Assembly (NCBI GenBank): GCA_965214485.1
Contig: CBDCBW010000002.1
Location: forward strand, 117,657-181,656
Direction: 5' to 3'
DNA: 64,000 nt
DNA from: JANQRZ01 sp965214485
GTDB taxonomy: Bacteria; Bacteroidota; Rhodothermia; Rhodothermales; JANQRZ01
This document shows, piece by piece, positions 18,301 to 26,496 of the stretch. The position numbers were made by a program, and so were the translations under genes. Every line of letters begins with the position of its first letter. Positions within the stretch are counted from its first letter, which is position 1. The notes below the pieces were generated by a model. The model worked only from the letters and a program-made list of their open reading frames with translations. It did no database searches and was not told the DNA's origin.

Positions 18301-18957
18301 GTGCTCGACGCGGCGGCGGCGCACCCGAGCGCGCAGCACCGAATGTGGGCGCAGGCGGCGCTCGTGCGCTACCACACCGGGCGGAACGACACCGAAGCTG
18401 CACTCGCGGCAGCGGACGTGCTGGCTGCCGAAGGCCGTGGCGACGATGCCACGCTCGGGCATACCGCGCAGTTCTACCTCTTGGCCGAGGCGGGACGGCT
18501 GGCCGAGGCTGAGGCGGCGCTGCTCGCGCTGGAGGCCGTCGCGCCGGACGAGATCGGGGCGGAACTGGCGCGGGCGCACTTCGCGTTCCTGAGCGACGAG
18601 CAGCAGAGCGGACGACCGCTGAGAGCGAGCGCATCGGAACCGACCGCTTCGGCTACATCGAGGGTGAATGCCTCGGAGAGCGTGTTCGCGCTCGGTCAGG
18701 CGTACCCGAACCCGTCGCGCTCGGGTGTGACGGTGCCGGTGTCGGTAGGTGAGGCGGGGCACCTCCGCCTCGTCGCCTTCAACGTGCTGGGCCGCGAGGT
18801 GGCCGTGCTGCTCGACGACCCGGTGGAGGCAGGCCGGCGCGCGGTGAGCTTCGACGGCGCGGGGCTGCCGAGTGGGACGTACCTCGTGCGGGCTACCTTC
18901 GAGACAGGTAAGGGAGCGAGCCATGTGGCAAGCCGCTCGCTGACGCTGCTGCGATGA
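15319..18957 (+). CDS. secreted subtilisin-like protease with beta-helix, helical repeat and T9SS tail
   Basis: A 1212-residue S8 serine protease. The ATG at 15319 (MRTHTLALSPLILSLFAGTD) gives a signal peptide; the open frame starts earlier. A prodomain (about 30-150) is followed by the catalytic domain with Asp209 in GMVDSRTDYEHEDL, His280 in EHGTATAGI, the oxyanion Asn in VAAAGN and Ser518 in GGTSAAAPHVSG. The Asp motif is unusual (DSR in place of D[ST]G). Residues about 615-890 read as a parallel beta-helix (right-handed helix repeats with N-x-I patterns), about 925-1110 as alpha-helical TPR-like repeats, and the C-terminus as a T9SS type A sorting domain (YPNPSRSG ... NVLGREVAVL ... SGTYLVRA). 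Its stop overlaps the next start (ATGA). Confidence 0.9.
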   Translation: MRTHTLALSPLILSLFAGTDRVEAQDRLALKGSEVRLVDDVWYHFGEGHKGDPILPERLIFRLQGDADLTKTLLAQLIGTAGVELEVTALLGGYHVLRIDTAVRDPFTVAADLSAHRLVDYVSFDGLGQALDAASTPPSPLRNDLAMTGGHAEASTQANPCTSGFIPNDTYWGSGGIGNFGQLNLCEIRMPEAWGITTGEPSVVIGMVDSRTDYEHEDLDGGRWTNPLETLNGVDDGDANLCVDDTDGWDFGNLVSSDGCRGDRNPTILDVSGDTTRQEHGTATAGIALARTNNGKGIAGVAGGDGTAGTGAAYMPVALYFYDTTPQQQPFPALCPNPNDGLCPSAVSMALAIEYAAETGADVISVAAGYLTDYAFVDDAVDFADDEGVLVVAAAGNIRFICSNYNDPQQQNDPACYTNRYVAYPAAYNTDYDAVISVGAALPNDQRWNRGSVGEGTNARVLDVVAPGGNASVTDLQNGTQDFIGPGTIISTDPTGAFGENDPGDYLTATTERFGGTSAAAPHVSGLAALILSLNDSLTPQQVRDIIKDTADTAGCTVFSQFPSPSGTTYAEQCGSGRIDAYAALRYTLTTYGGTPQANLTIPAGETWNFGAVTAAFAPDAQLTVEGELNADGTTFTAADPAQGWRGIFFKPGSDGFVENTVIEQVGGYGQYALSIYDASPSIRESEIRNSLTPGSVTGVRVFGSAADPWLFQNRILGHTHRGIVFNSKARGRMFGENVIYDNASDGFVAGFATDVFFYDENLVETNGVAGIRAFSSGYVTLGEYYYNQYGTAYDFNGYNTIRDNPGGGLMSSNAGDILGAGNSSAAGLNTITNNGTAGNTPPGGWFDGTGPDAKSVGAGSSVVARYNWWGRPANPDTTSYDGAAYTGYVTVDPMLTAPPAASRLSSGTGTSRQPGMLAGRSLDGTEIGIEDEGPHAALVVALDEVGAQRFEAALALLAALAETYPEHPLAAVALNQAAHLETMADSPVADVGSVLDAAAAHPSAQHRMWAQAALVRYHTGRNDTEAALAAADVLAAEGRGDDATLGHTAQFYLLAEAGRLAEAEAALLALEAVAPDEIGAELARAHFAFLSDEQQSGRPLRASASEPTASATSRVNASESVFALGQAYPNPSRSGVTVPVSVGEAGHLRLVAFNVLGREVAVLLDDPVEAGRRAVSFDGAGLPSGTYLVRATFETGKGASHVASRSLTLLR

Positions 18958-20375
18958 AGGCAGCCCTAGCAAGCGGCCGCCTCCTTCGCACCGTCTGCTA
19001 CGCCCTCGCACTCACCACTATGGCGGTGGTAAGTGCGGGGGCACAGCCGGTAGCGTGGGAGTTCCTCGGCCCGGACAGCGTTGAATTCGAGCGAGATCGA
19101 CGCATCGACGACCTCACCTTCCGATTCGACATCAGCCTCGACAACTCGGCTGATACCCTATATACAGCCGGTCGGTCGGGAGGGGTGCGTCGCCTCTCCC
19201 TCAGCGAGATGGTCTGGAGCGACGATCTGCACAGGCCCACCGGGAGTCCTCAGCGCCTCGCCTTCACTACGCAGGGCTTCATCCTCGGCGGTGCACCTGC
19301 CGGAGGACCGCCCATTGACCGCTCGACCGATGGGGGGCGAACGTGGGAGGAAGTCTTTTTCGACGGCATCAACTGCCTCTTCCGCGCCTCGGGGCACCTC
19401 GGCAACGCCGTCTACGCCTGCACCACCCCGCGCCACGTTTATCGCTCCTTCGACGGGGCCGCCGGCACCTGGGAGCAACTCCCCGCCGTCACCGACGAGG
19501 CCGCCGCCCGCATCCTCGACCTCACCGAGGTGCCCCCGAGCGACTCGCTGCCGTCGGGTCGCCTCGTTGCTGCCGTGGCCTCAGGCGTGGCTTACTCCGA
19601 CGATGCCGGGCAGTCGTGGACGGAATCGGCGCTGTGGTACCCTTTCCGCTGGTGGGTCAACGACGTGGCCCCAGCAACCGACCCGGCGCACCCGTTCGGC
19701 GGGACGGTCTACGCCGGGGTGCAGGACTTCTTCACGGAGTTCCCGGAGGTGTGGGCGAGTGAGGACGGAGGGCAGACGTGGACGCGGCGGGCCAGCGGGC
19801 CGGAGATGCGCGAGACGCAGTTCGACGAGGTGGTCGTGCTGCCGGGGCGCGAGGGCGAGCCGACCGGGACGGTGTGGGCGGGACTCCGGGACACGCCGGG
19901 CGGCCCCGTGCCGAGTCTGGGGGAGGTGCTGCGCTCGGTAGACGGCGGTCGGACGTGGATGGAGACGGCAGGCGCGGGGTGGGGCGGCTGGGCGGTGCGG
20001 GCGCTGGCGTGGGGCCGGGACGGCAGGCTGTACGCGGGGACGGACGGGGGCGTGTACCGGACGGTCGAGGCAGCGGTGTCGACGGAGGAAGAACCAGCGG
20101 AGCCGGGAAAGCAGGGGGTTGAGCTTGGGGCCGTCTACCCAAACCCGTCGGACAGGGCGGTGACGGTGCCGCTCGTACTCAGCGCAGCGGCCGAGGTCCG
20201 GGTCGTGGTCTTTGACGTGCTCGGGCGAGAAGTCGCGGTGCTGCACGAGGGACCCCTCACGGAAGGGGCTCACGACTTCCGCCTCAGCCCGACAACGCTC
20301 CCCTCGGGACTCTACCTCGTCCGCGCCACGGGCGACGGGGTCACGACCTCGCGGCGCGTGACGGTGACACGCTGA
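18954..20375 (+). CDS. secreted Asp-box (BNR) repeat protein with T9SS tail
   Basis: A 473-residue exported protein starting inside the stop codon of the subtilase gene (ATGA overlap), which implies translational coupling. After a signal peptide (MKAALASGRLLRTVCYALAL ... AGA), it has Asp-boxes STDGGRTW, SDDAGQSW, SEDGGQTW and SVDGGRTW, the mark of sortilin/sialidase-type beta-propellers. The C-terminus is a T9SS type A sorting domain (YPNPSDRAV ... VFDVLGREVAVLHEGPL ... SGLYLVRA). No sialidase catalytic residues are seen, so a binding or scaffold role is more likely than an enzyme. It may act with the coupled protease. Confidence 0.85.
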   Translation: MKAALASGRLLRTVCYALALTTMAVVSAGAQPVAWEFLGPDSVEFERDRRIDDLTFRFDISLDNSADTLYTAGRSGGVRRLSLSEMVWSDDLHRPTGSPQRLAFTTQGFILGGAPAGGPPIDRSTDGGRTWEEVFFDGINCLFRASGHLGNAVYACTTPRHVYRSFDGAAGTWEQLPAVTDEAAARILDLTEVPPSDSLPSGRLVAAVASGVAYSDDAGQSWTESALWYPFRWWVNDVAPATDPAHPFGGTVYAGVQDFFTEFPEVWASEDGGQTWTRRASGPEMRETQFDEVVVLPGREGEPTGTVWAGLRDTPGGPVPSLGEVLRSVDGGRTWMETAGAGWGGWAVRALAWGRDGRLYAGTDGGVYRTVEAAVSTEEEPAEPGKQGVELGAVYPNPSDRAVTVPLVLSAAAEVRVVVFDVLGREVAVLHEGPLTEGAHDFRLSPTTLPSGLYLVRATGDGVTTSRRVTVTR

Positions 20376-20382
20376 GGCGGTC

Positions 20383-21678
20383 CTACCGCGCTGGGAGCAC
20401 GCGCCCGCGCACCTCGCCGAAGCCGACGCGGTAGCCGTCGCCCTGCGCCCAGCCGGTCATCGTCACCAAGTCGCCGTCCTGGAGGAATTTGCGCTCCTCA
20501 CCGTCGCGGAGCTGGACCGGTTCGGAGCCGCGCCAGCTTAGCTCCAGCATGCTGCCGTAGGAGCCTTTCTCCTCGCCGCTGATCGTGCCGCTCGCCATCA
20601 GATCGCCGGGGCGGACGTTGCAGCCGTTCGCGGTGTGGTGGGTGAGCTGCTGCTCGGGGCTCCAGTAGAGGTACTTCGCGTTCGAGCGCGCGATCGTCGT
20701 CGGGCTCGCGGCGTCCTGGGGCCAGAGGCTGACTTCGAGGTGGAGGTCGAGCGAGCGCTTGCCCTTTTGTTTGAGGTAGTCCAGGATTTCGGGATTCCCT
20801 GCCTCCGGCCCCTGCGCTTCGCCCTCGACGCGGAACGGTTCGAGCGCCTCCGCCGTGACGACCCACGGGCTGACGCTGGTCGCGAAGCTCTTGCCGAGGA
20901 ACGGCCCGAGCGGGACGTACTCCCACTTCTGGATGTCGCGCGCGCTCCAGTCGTTGACGAGCACGAACCCGAAGAGGTGCTCCCCAGCGTCGTCGATGGA
21001 AATCGGGGTGCCGAGCGCGTTGCCGGGTCCGGCGAAGAAGCCCATCTCGAGTTCAAAGTCGAGCAGCCGCGACGGGCCGAAGACCGGCGGCTCGTCGTCG
21101 CTGGGCTTGAGCTGCCCGTGGGGGCGGACGACGTCGGTGCCGCTCGCGACGACCGACGACGCCCGCCCGTGGTACCCGACCGGCAGGTGCAGCCAGTTCG
21201 GGAGCAGCGCGTTCTCCGGATCGCGGAACATCGACCCGACGTTCGTGGCGTGCTGGCGCGACGAGTAGAAATCCGTGTAGTCCCCCACATGGGCCGGGAG
21301 CAGCATCTCGACGTCGTCGCACGGGACGAGGGCGCGGGCGCGGAGGCCGTCGTCGTCGCGGAGCGTGGGCGTGTCGGCGAGCAGGAGGTGCTGGACCGTC
21401 CGCCGCGCCTCGCGCCACGCCGGGCGGCCGAGCGCCATGAACGGGTTGAGCGACGGCTGCGAGAACGGCCGCCGCCCCGCGAGCACCTCGCCGTCGAAAA
21501 GCTTCTCCTCCTCCAGCACCGACAGGTCCAGCACGTAGGCCCCAATCGCCACGCCGACGCGCGCGCTGCGCCCCCCCTGCCGCTGGAACACGCCGAACGG
21601 CAGGTTCTGGATCGGGAACGGCGAGTCGGGCTCTACCTCGACGAACGAGCGGAGGGCGGGGTCGTGGGTGGGGTTCAT
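20383..21678 (-). CDS. fah: fumarylacetoacetase
   Basis: A 431-residue fumarylacetoacetate hydrolase, last enzyme of tyrosine/homogentisate breakdown (4-fumarylacetoacetate to fumarate and acetoacetate). The start MNPTHDPALRSFVEVEPDSP at 21678 is chosen; the frame runs further upstream through a purine-rich tract without conserved sequence. Motifs include QNLPFGVF, DYTDFYSSRQHATNVG, LPVGYHGRASS, LDFELEMGFF, VLVNDWSARDIQ, GPFLGKSFATSVSPWVV and the Gly-rich GTISGEEKGSYGSMLEL, with the metal and catalytic residues (Asp, His, Glu, Lys) in place. Its 3' end is partly duplicated at 15065-15216. The unknown gene 21782-22783 lies just upstream and is probably cotranscribed. Confidence 0.95.
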   Translation of the reverse strand: MNPTHDPALRSFVEVEPDSPFPIQNLPFGVFQRQGGRSARVGVAIGAYVLDLSVLEEEKLFDGEVLAGRRPFSQPSLNPFMALGRPAWREARRTVQHLLLADTPTLRDDDGLRARALVPCDDVEMLLPAHVGDYTDFYSSRQHATNVGSMFRDPENALLPNWLHLPVGYHGRASSVVASGTDVVRPHGQLKPSDDEPPVFGPSRLLDFELEMGFFAGPGNALGTPISIDDAGEHLFGFVLVNDWSARDIQKWEYVPLGPFLGKSFATSVSPWVVTAEALEPFRVEGEAQGPEAGNPEILDYLKQKGKRSLDLHLEVSLWPQDAASPTTIARSNAKYLYWSPEQQLTHHTANGCNVRPGDLMASGTISGEEKGSYGSMLELSWRGSEPVQLRDGEERKFLQDGDLVTMTGWAQGDGYRVGFGEVRGRVLPAR

Positions 21679-21682
21679 TTCG

Positions 21683-21786
21683 GGAGAGGAGAGAGAAGAA
21701 AGGGAGGAGAAAGAAAAGGAGAGTGGCGGGAAAAGAGAAAGGGCTCGCTCCTCTCTCCCCTCCCTCTTCTCTTTCTTTTCTCTACA
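21683..21786. other. homopurine tract followed by homopyrimidine tract
   Basis: Between fah and the gene upstream, about 50 bases of almost pure purine (21683-21735) are followed by about 40 of almost pure pyrimidine (21747-21785) on the same strand. The halves are imperfectly complementary and could fold into a long purine-pyrimidine hairpin or a triplex. Its function is unknown. Confidence 0.6.
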
Positions 21787-22783
21787 ACAAACCGGCGGCG
21801 CGGAGGTCCTCGCGCGGCTCGTCGAAGGAGCAGCTCCCGTAGGAGAGGGCGAACGCGTCGCGGGCGCGGGCGACCTGCTCGGTGCTGATGCTGAGGTCCT
21901 GGAAGGCAAAGCCGGACTCGTCGAAGGTGAAGGCCTTCGAGGACTCGCCGCGGAGCACCTGCCGGAGGGCCGCTTCGCTGAGGTCGATGGCGTGGGCGAG
22001 GACCGCCGCCCCGAACACGTTGAGGAACCCGTGCATCATCGCGCCGAGGCTCCGGTCGTAGTGGCGGACGGGGTGGTGCAGCCCGGCGGTCGCCTTGAAC
22101 GGCACGCGCGCGTCGCGGCACGTCGCCAGCACGAACGCTACGTGCTCGGGCGTCGGGAAGGCGTCGGGCGTGACGCCGCCGCAGCGGACCTTGAAGCCGA
22201 CCGGCGGGCCGCCGGTGAGGTTGTGCCGCGCGAGCGCGTCGACGGTGCCGCTGACGGTCTCCCGCCACTCGCCCGTGAGCCCGGCCTCGAAGTGCATCCG
22301 CTCGAAGGAGACGCCTTCCTCCTCGACGGCCTCGCTGACGCGCAGCAGGACCGCCGCTACGGCGTCGCTCCCCGCCTCGACGACGCTGTCGGGGAGCCGG
22401 ACCTCGAGCAGGTCGGCGCGCACGCCGTCGGCGTGCCGGTCCTCGAAGGCCTGCGCGGCCCGGAGGTCGTCGCGGAAGGCGCGGCGGAACGTCTCCGCGT
22501 CCACCCCGCCGGAGCCGAGGACCGAGACCGGGAAGGGGTCCTCCGGCGCGAAAAGGTCGGCGAAGGCGTCGAGCTCGGCGAGGCGCTGCGCCGGGCAGAT
22601 GAACCGCCCCAGCATCCACGCGTCAGCGCTCTGCCGGTAGGCGGCGAACTCCGAGACGGCGGCACCGAGCGGCAGCCGGGCCGGCGGGAACAGCCCGGCA
22701 TAGTCGATGAGACGGGCGAGGAAGGCGCGGAGGCTGGGCGGGACGGCGGCCTTCGGCGCGGTGGAGGAGACGCGGGAAGTCAT
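21782..22783 (-). CDS. conserved protein of unknown function beside fah, possible TIM-barrel
   Basis: A 333-residue soluble protein that I cannot assign to a characterised family. Alternating strands and helices (DLLEVRLP, RMHFEAGL, VGFKVRCGG, VPFKATAGLHHP) suggest a TIM-barrel with a Lys (GFKVRCGG), a Lys/His pair (PFKATAGLHHPVRH) and an acidic residue (HFEAG) at strand ends, compatible with an enzyme. There is no signal peptide. It lies about 100 bp upstream of fah on the same strand, so a link to homogentisate or other aromatic breakdown is inferred from context only. Confidence 0.75.
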   Translation of the reverse strand: MTSRVSSTAPKAAVPPSLRAFLARLIDYAGLFPPARLPLGAAVSEFAAYRQSADAWMLGRFICPAQRLAELDAFADLFAPEDPFPVSVLGSGGVDAETFRRAFRDDLRAAQAFEDRHADGVRADLLEVRLPDSVVEAGSDAVAAVLLRVSEAVEEEGVSFERMHFEAGLTGEWRETVSGTVDALARHNLTGGPPVGFKVRCGGVTPDAFPTPEHVAFVLATCRDARVPFKATAGLHHPVRHYDRSLGAMMHGFLNVFGAAVLAHAIDLSEAALRQVLRGESSKAFTFDESGFAFQDLSISTEQVARARDAFALSYGSCSFDEPREDLRAAGLL

Positions 22784-22866
22784 CAGCAGAGCGTGGGTGG
22801 CGCACGGCGTGGGTTAAGGCACGGCGACGGACACGCAGGAGCCGGGGAGCGCGTTCCGTCTCCACG

Positions 22867-22920
22867 CGAGTTTCGCCCGGCGGAGGCGGGCTCGCCCGCC
22901 GGGCCGCCGGGCGAAACTCG
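22867..22920. repeat. nested perfect inverted repeat
   Basis: Perfect 17-bp arms CGAGTTTCGCCCGGCGG (22867-22883) and its complement (22904-22920) enclose a second palindrome GGCGGGC-TC-GCCCGCC. It lies in the 356-bp divergent region between the unknown gene (22783) and the TPR gene (23140). Lacking a T run it is not a typical terminator; it could be a cruciform-forming element or repeat-family member. The rest of the region shows a threefold repeated CCCAGGGG motif (23040-23095) and no gene. Confidence 0.75.
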
Positions 22921-23139
22921 CCCGCCTTCGGCCTCGCCGGAACAGCCGGGTTGTCCGTTCATAAGGATAGTGTTAGCTTAGAAACCGCCTCAAAGCGCGG
23001 CCCGGCTCGCCCTCTCCGGAGGCCGGGGTCTCGGATTCCAGCCCAGGGGACGCCCTTTCCAGCCCAGGGGACTTCCGGCCCAGGGGCCGTCCCGCGCTCC
23101 GCCTCGCTTCTGTTCCTCCGCCACCTGCCCTTCACCGCC

Positions 23140-24342
23140 ATGCTCTCCTCCCGCCTGCCCGCCCGCCTCGCCTCGCTCCGGTTTCCCGTCGTCCTCAGCC
23201 TGCTGTCCGTCGCCCTCGTCGTCGCCGGGGCCGACAGCTGCGGCAGCGACCCCAACGTGACCGGGGCGAAGCTCGAGATGAAAAACCAGGACTACGACCG
23301 CGTCCTCGAGCTCACCGCCACCGCGCTCGAAACGGACCCGGCGAACGCCGAGGCGTACTTCCTCCGCGGCGAGGCCTTCCGCCTCAAGGCCGAGGCCGCC
23401 GGGGACGACGCCGCCGCGCGCGGCGCGCTCATCGCCGACATGGTCGACGCCTACCAGAACGCCCGTGCCAACGGCTACACCACCGACGACGTCGACAACC
23501 GCCTCCAGATGGCCTGGGGCTTCGAGATGAACCGCGGGACGAGCGCCTTCCGCCGCGCCGCCGAGGACCCCGCCGCCTACAACGACGCCGTCACGTCCTT
23601 CGAGCACGCGACGATGCTCCAGCCCGACTCCGCCGCCGGGTACCTCAACCACGGCCTCGCCCTGATCGCCGCCGACCGCTCCCCCGACGCCGCCGAGCCG
23701 CTCCAGATGGCGATCGACAAGGACGCCAGCAGCGCCGAGGCGTACATCTACCTCGGCCGCATCTACCTCGCCGGGGGCCAGGTCAGCGACGCGCTCGAGG
23801 TCCTCGAGAGCGGGCAGCAGATGTTCCCCGACAACGAGGAGATCCAGACTGAAATCCTGAACGCCTACGGCCGCACCGAGGGCAACGCCGAGGAGGCCCT
23901 GGCGCGCTACGCGCAGGCCGTCGAGCGCAAGCCCGAGGACCCCGTGCTGCGCTACAACTACGGCTCGTTTCTCCTCCAGGACGGCCAGTTCGACGAGGCC
24001 GCCGAGCAGCTCATGCGGGCCACCGAGCTCGACAGCCAGAACGCCAACGCCTACTACAACCTCGGAGCCGCCTACCAGAACAAGGCCGCCAGCTTCAACA
24101 CGCGCATCGCGGAGCTCGAAGACGAGCGCGCCTCCCGAGACGACATCGACGCCGTCGTCGCCGAGCGCGAAGTTCTGCTCGAGCAGGCCCTGCCGAACCT
24201 GGAGCGCGCCCGCGAGCTGACCGAAGCCGGCGGCGACGACGCGGCGGACATCTGCGGGGCCCTCTTCCGGGTCTACGTCGCCCTCGGCCAGAACGACCAG
24301 GCCCGCGAAGCCGCCGAGTGCGGCGGGCTGGACATCGAGTAA
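23140..24342 (+). CDS. exported TPR repeat protein
   Basis: A 400-residue protein. The ATG at 23140 (MLSSRLPARLASLRFPVVLS) gives an N-terminal hydrophobic signal ending VVAGADSC, which may be a poor lipobox (Cys near residue 37), so it could be a lipoprotein. The rest is tetratricopeptide repeats, for example AEAYFLRGEAFRLKAEA, AGYLNHGLALIAADRSPDAA, AEAYIYLGRIYLAGGQ and PVLRYNYGSFLLQDGQFDEA. It probably acts as a protein-protein scaffold on the periplasmic side. A strong terminator follows the stop by 24 bp, so it is monocistronic. Confidence 0.85.
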   Translation: MLSSRLPARLASLRFPVVLSLLSVALVVAGADSCGSDPNVTGAKLEMKNQDYDRVLELTATALETDPANAEAYFLRGEAFRLKAEAAGDDAAARGALIADMVDAYQNARANGYTTDDVDNRLQMAWGFEMNRGTSAFRRAAEDPAAYNDAVTSFEHATMLQPDSAAGYLNHGLALIAADRSPDAAEPLQMAIDKDASSAEAYIYLGRIYLAGGQVSDALEVLESGQQMFPDNEEIQTEILNAYGRTEGNAEEALARYAQAVERKPEDPVLRYNYGSFLLQDGQFDEAAEQLMRATELDSQNANAYYNLGAAYQNKAASFNTRIAELEDERASRDDIDAVVAEREVLLEQALPNLERARELTEAGGDDAADICGALFRVYVALGQNDQAREAAECGGLDIE

Positions 24343-24365
24343 CCGTCCCTTTTCTAGAACCGAAG

Positions 24366-24396
24366 ACGGGGGCGCGGCCTGCCTGCGCCCCCGTTC
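24366..24396 (+). terminator. rho-independent terminator after the TPR gene
   Basis: Perfect 10-bp stem ACGGGGGCGC / GCGCCCCCGT with a 9-base loop, followed by TTCCT. Confidence 0.8.
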
Positions 24397-24469
24397 CTCA
24401 TTCGGAGAAGGGACGACGGCTCACCCGCCCTCGCCGAGCCTCGATCCTCCCTCTTCCGTCCCCTATCCC

Positions 24470-25672
<1,203 letters not shown>

Positions 25673-25733
25673 GGGGTTAACCCGCCCGGCTCCCCCTCCC
25701 CTCCCTCCGGGCCCCCCTCCCTCCCACGTCCCT

Positions 25734-26492
25734 ATGGAACAGGCGCAAGCGAAAGAGCGCGTCAACAAGATCGCCCTGGCTCGCTTCGAGCAGTGGGCGC
25801 TGCCCCGGATGGCCGAGCGCCTGCCGGCGTGGATGACCCCGGACAAGCTGACCATCATCGGGCTGGTGTCGGCGGTCGTGATCGGCGGCTCGTACGTGCT
25901 GACGCAGCACAGCCTGGCGTGGCTGTGGGTCGCCTCGGCGGGCTTCGTGGTGCACTGGTGGGGGGACTCGCTCGACGGCACGCTCGCCCGCGTGCGCAAC
26001 ATCCGCCGCGAGCGCTACGGTTTCTACGTCGACCACCAGAGCGACGCCGTCTCGACGTTCCTGATCTTCGTCGGCCTCGGGCTCTCGCCGCTGATGGAGC
26101 TCTCGGTCGCGCTCTTCCTCATCGTCGCGTACTTCCTGATGATGATCCACGTCAACCTGGTGACGATCACGCGCGACGTGTTCAAGATCTCCTTCGCCGG
26201 GGCCGGGCCGACCGAGCTCCGGCTCTTCATGATCACGGCCAACACGGTCGTCTTCTTCCTCGGCAACCCGGTCGTCGCCGTGGCCGGCTACGACCTCCGG
26301 CTCTTCAGCGTGATCGGGGTCGTCGGTACGACCGTGCTGCTCTCGATCTACGTCATCTACGGCCTGATCGAACGCGCCAAGCTCGCCGAGCTCGACCCGA
26401 CGCCGGACCGCCGCGCGCCGGTCGAAGCCACCGGCGACCGGCCGGGGCTGCCGGAGCCGATGCCGGAGGAGGAGCCCGTCGGCTCTCGCTAG
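25734..26492 (+). CDS. CDP-alcohol phosphatidyltransferase family membrane enzyme
   Basis: A 252-residue inner-membrane enzyme with several hydrophobic segments (about residues 35-80, 105-145, 165-225). It has the complete CDP-alcohol phosphotransferase signature: Asp-Ser-Leu-Asp-Gly-Thr-Leu-Ala-Arg, then Gly, then Asp-His-Gln-Ser-Asp, that is D(x)2DG(x)2AR(x)8G(x)3D(x)3D. The reaction displaces CMP from a CDP-alcohol to build a phospholipid or related product; the acceptor is unknown. The tail from about residue 230 is charged and Pro-rich. The gene at 26497 follows after 4 bp, which implies one operon. Confidence 0.88.
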   Translation: MEQAQAKERVNKIALARFEQWALPRMAERLPAWMTPDKLTIIGLVSAVVIGGSYVLTQHSLAWLWVASAGFVVHWWGDSLDGTLARVRNIRRERYGFYVDHQSDAVSTFLIFVGLGLSPLMELSVALFLIVAYFLMMIHVNLVTITRDVFKISFAGAGPTELRLFMITANTVVFFLGNPVVAVAGYDLRLFSVIGVVGTTVLLSIYVIYGLIERAKLAELDPTPDRRAPVEATGDRPGLPEPMPEEEPVGSR

Positions 26493-26496
26493 CTCG

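Noticed and set aside
15319..20375. A prophage or transposon carrying the cargo operon
   Set aside because: No integrase, transposase or phage structural gene is present between the fah repeats. Only the direct repeats argue for insertion.
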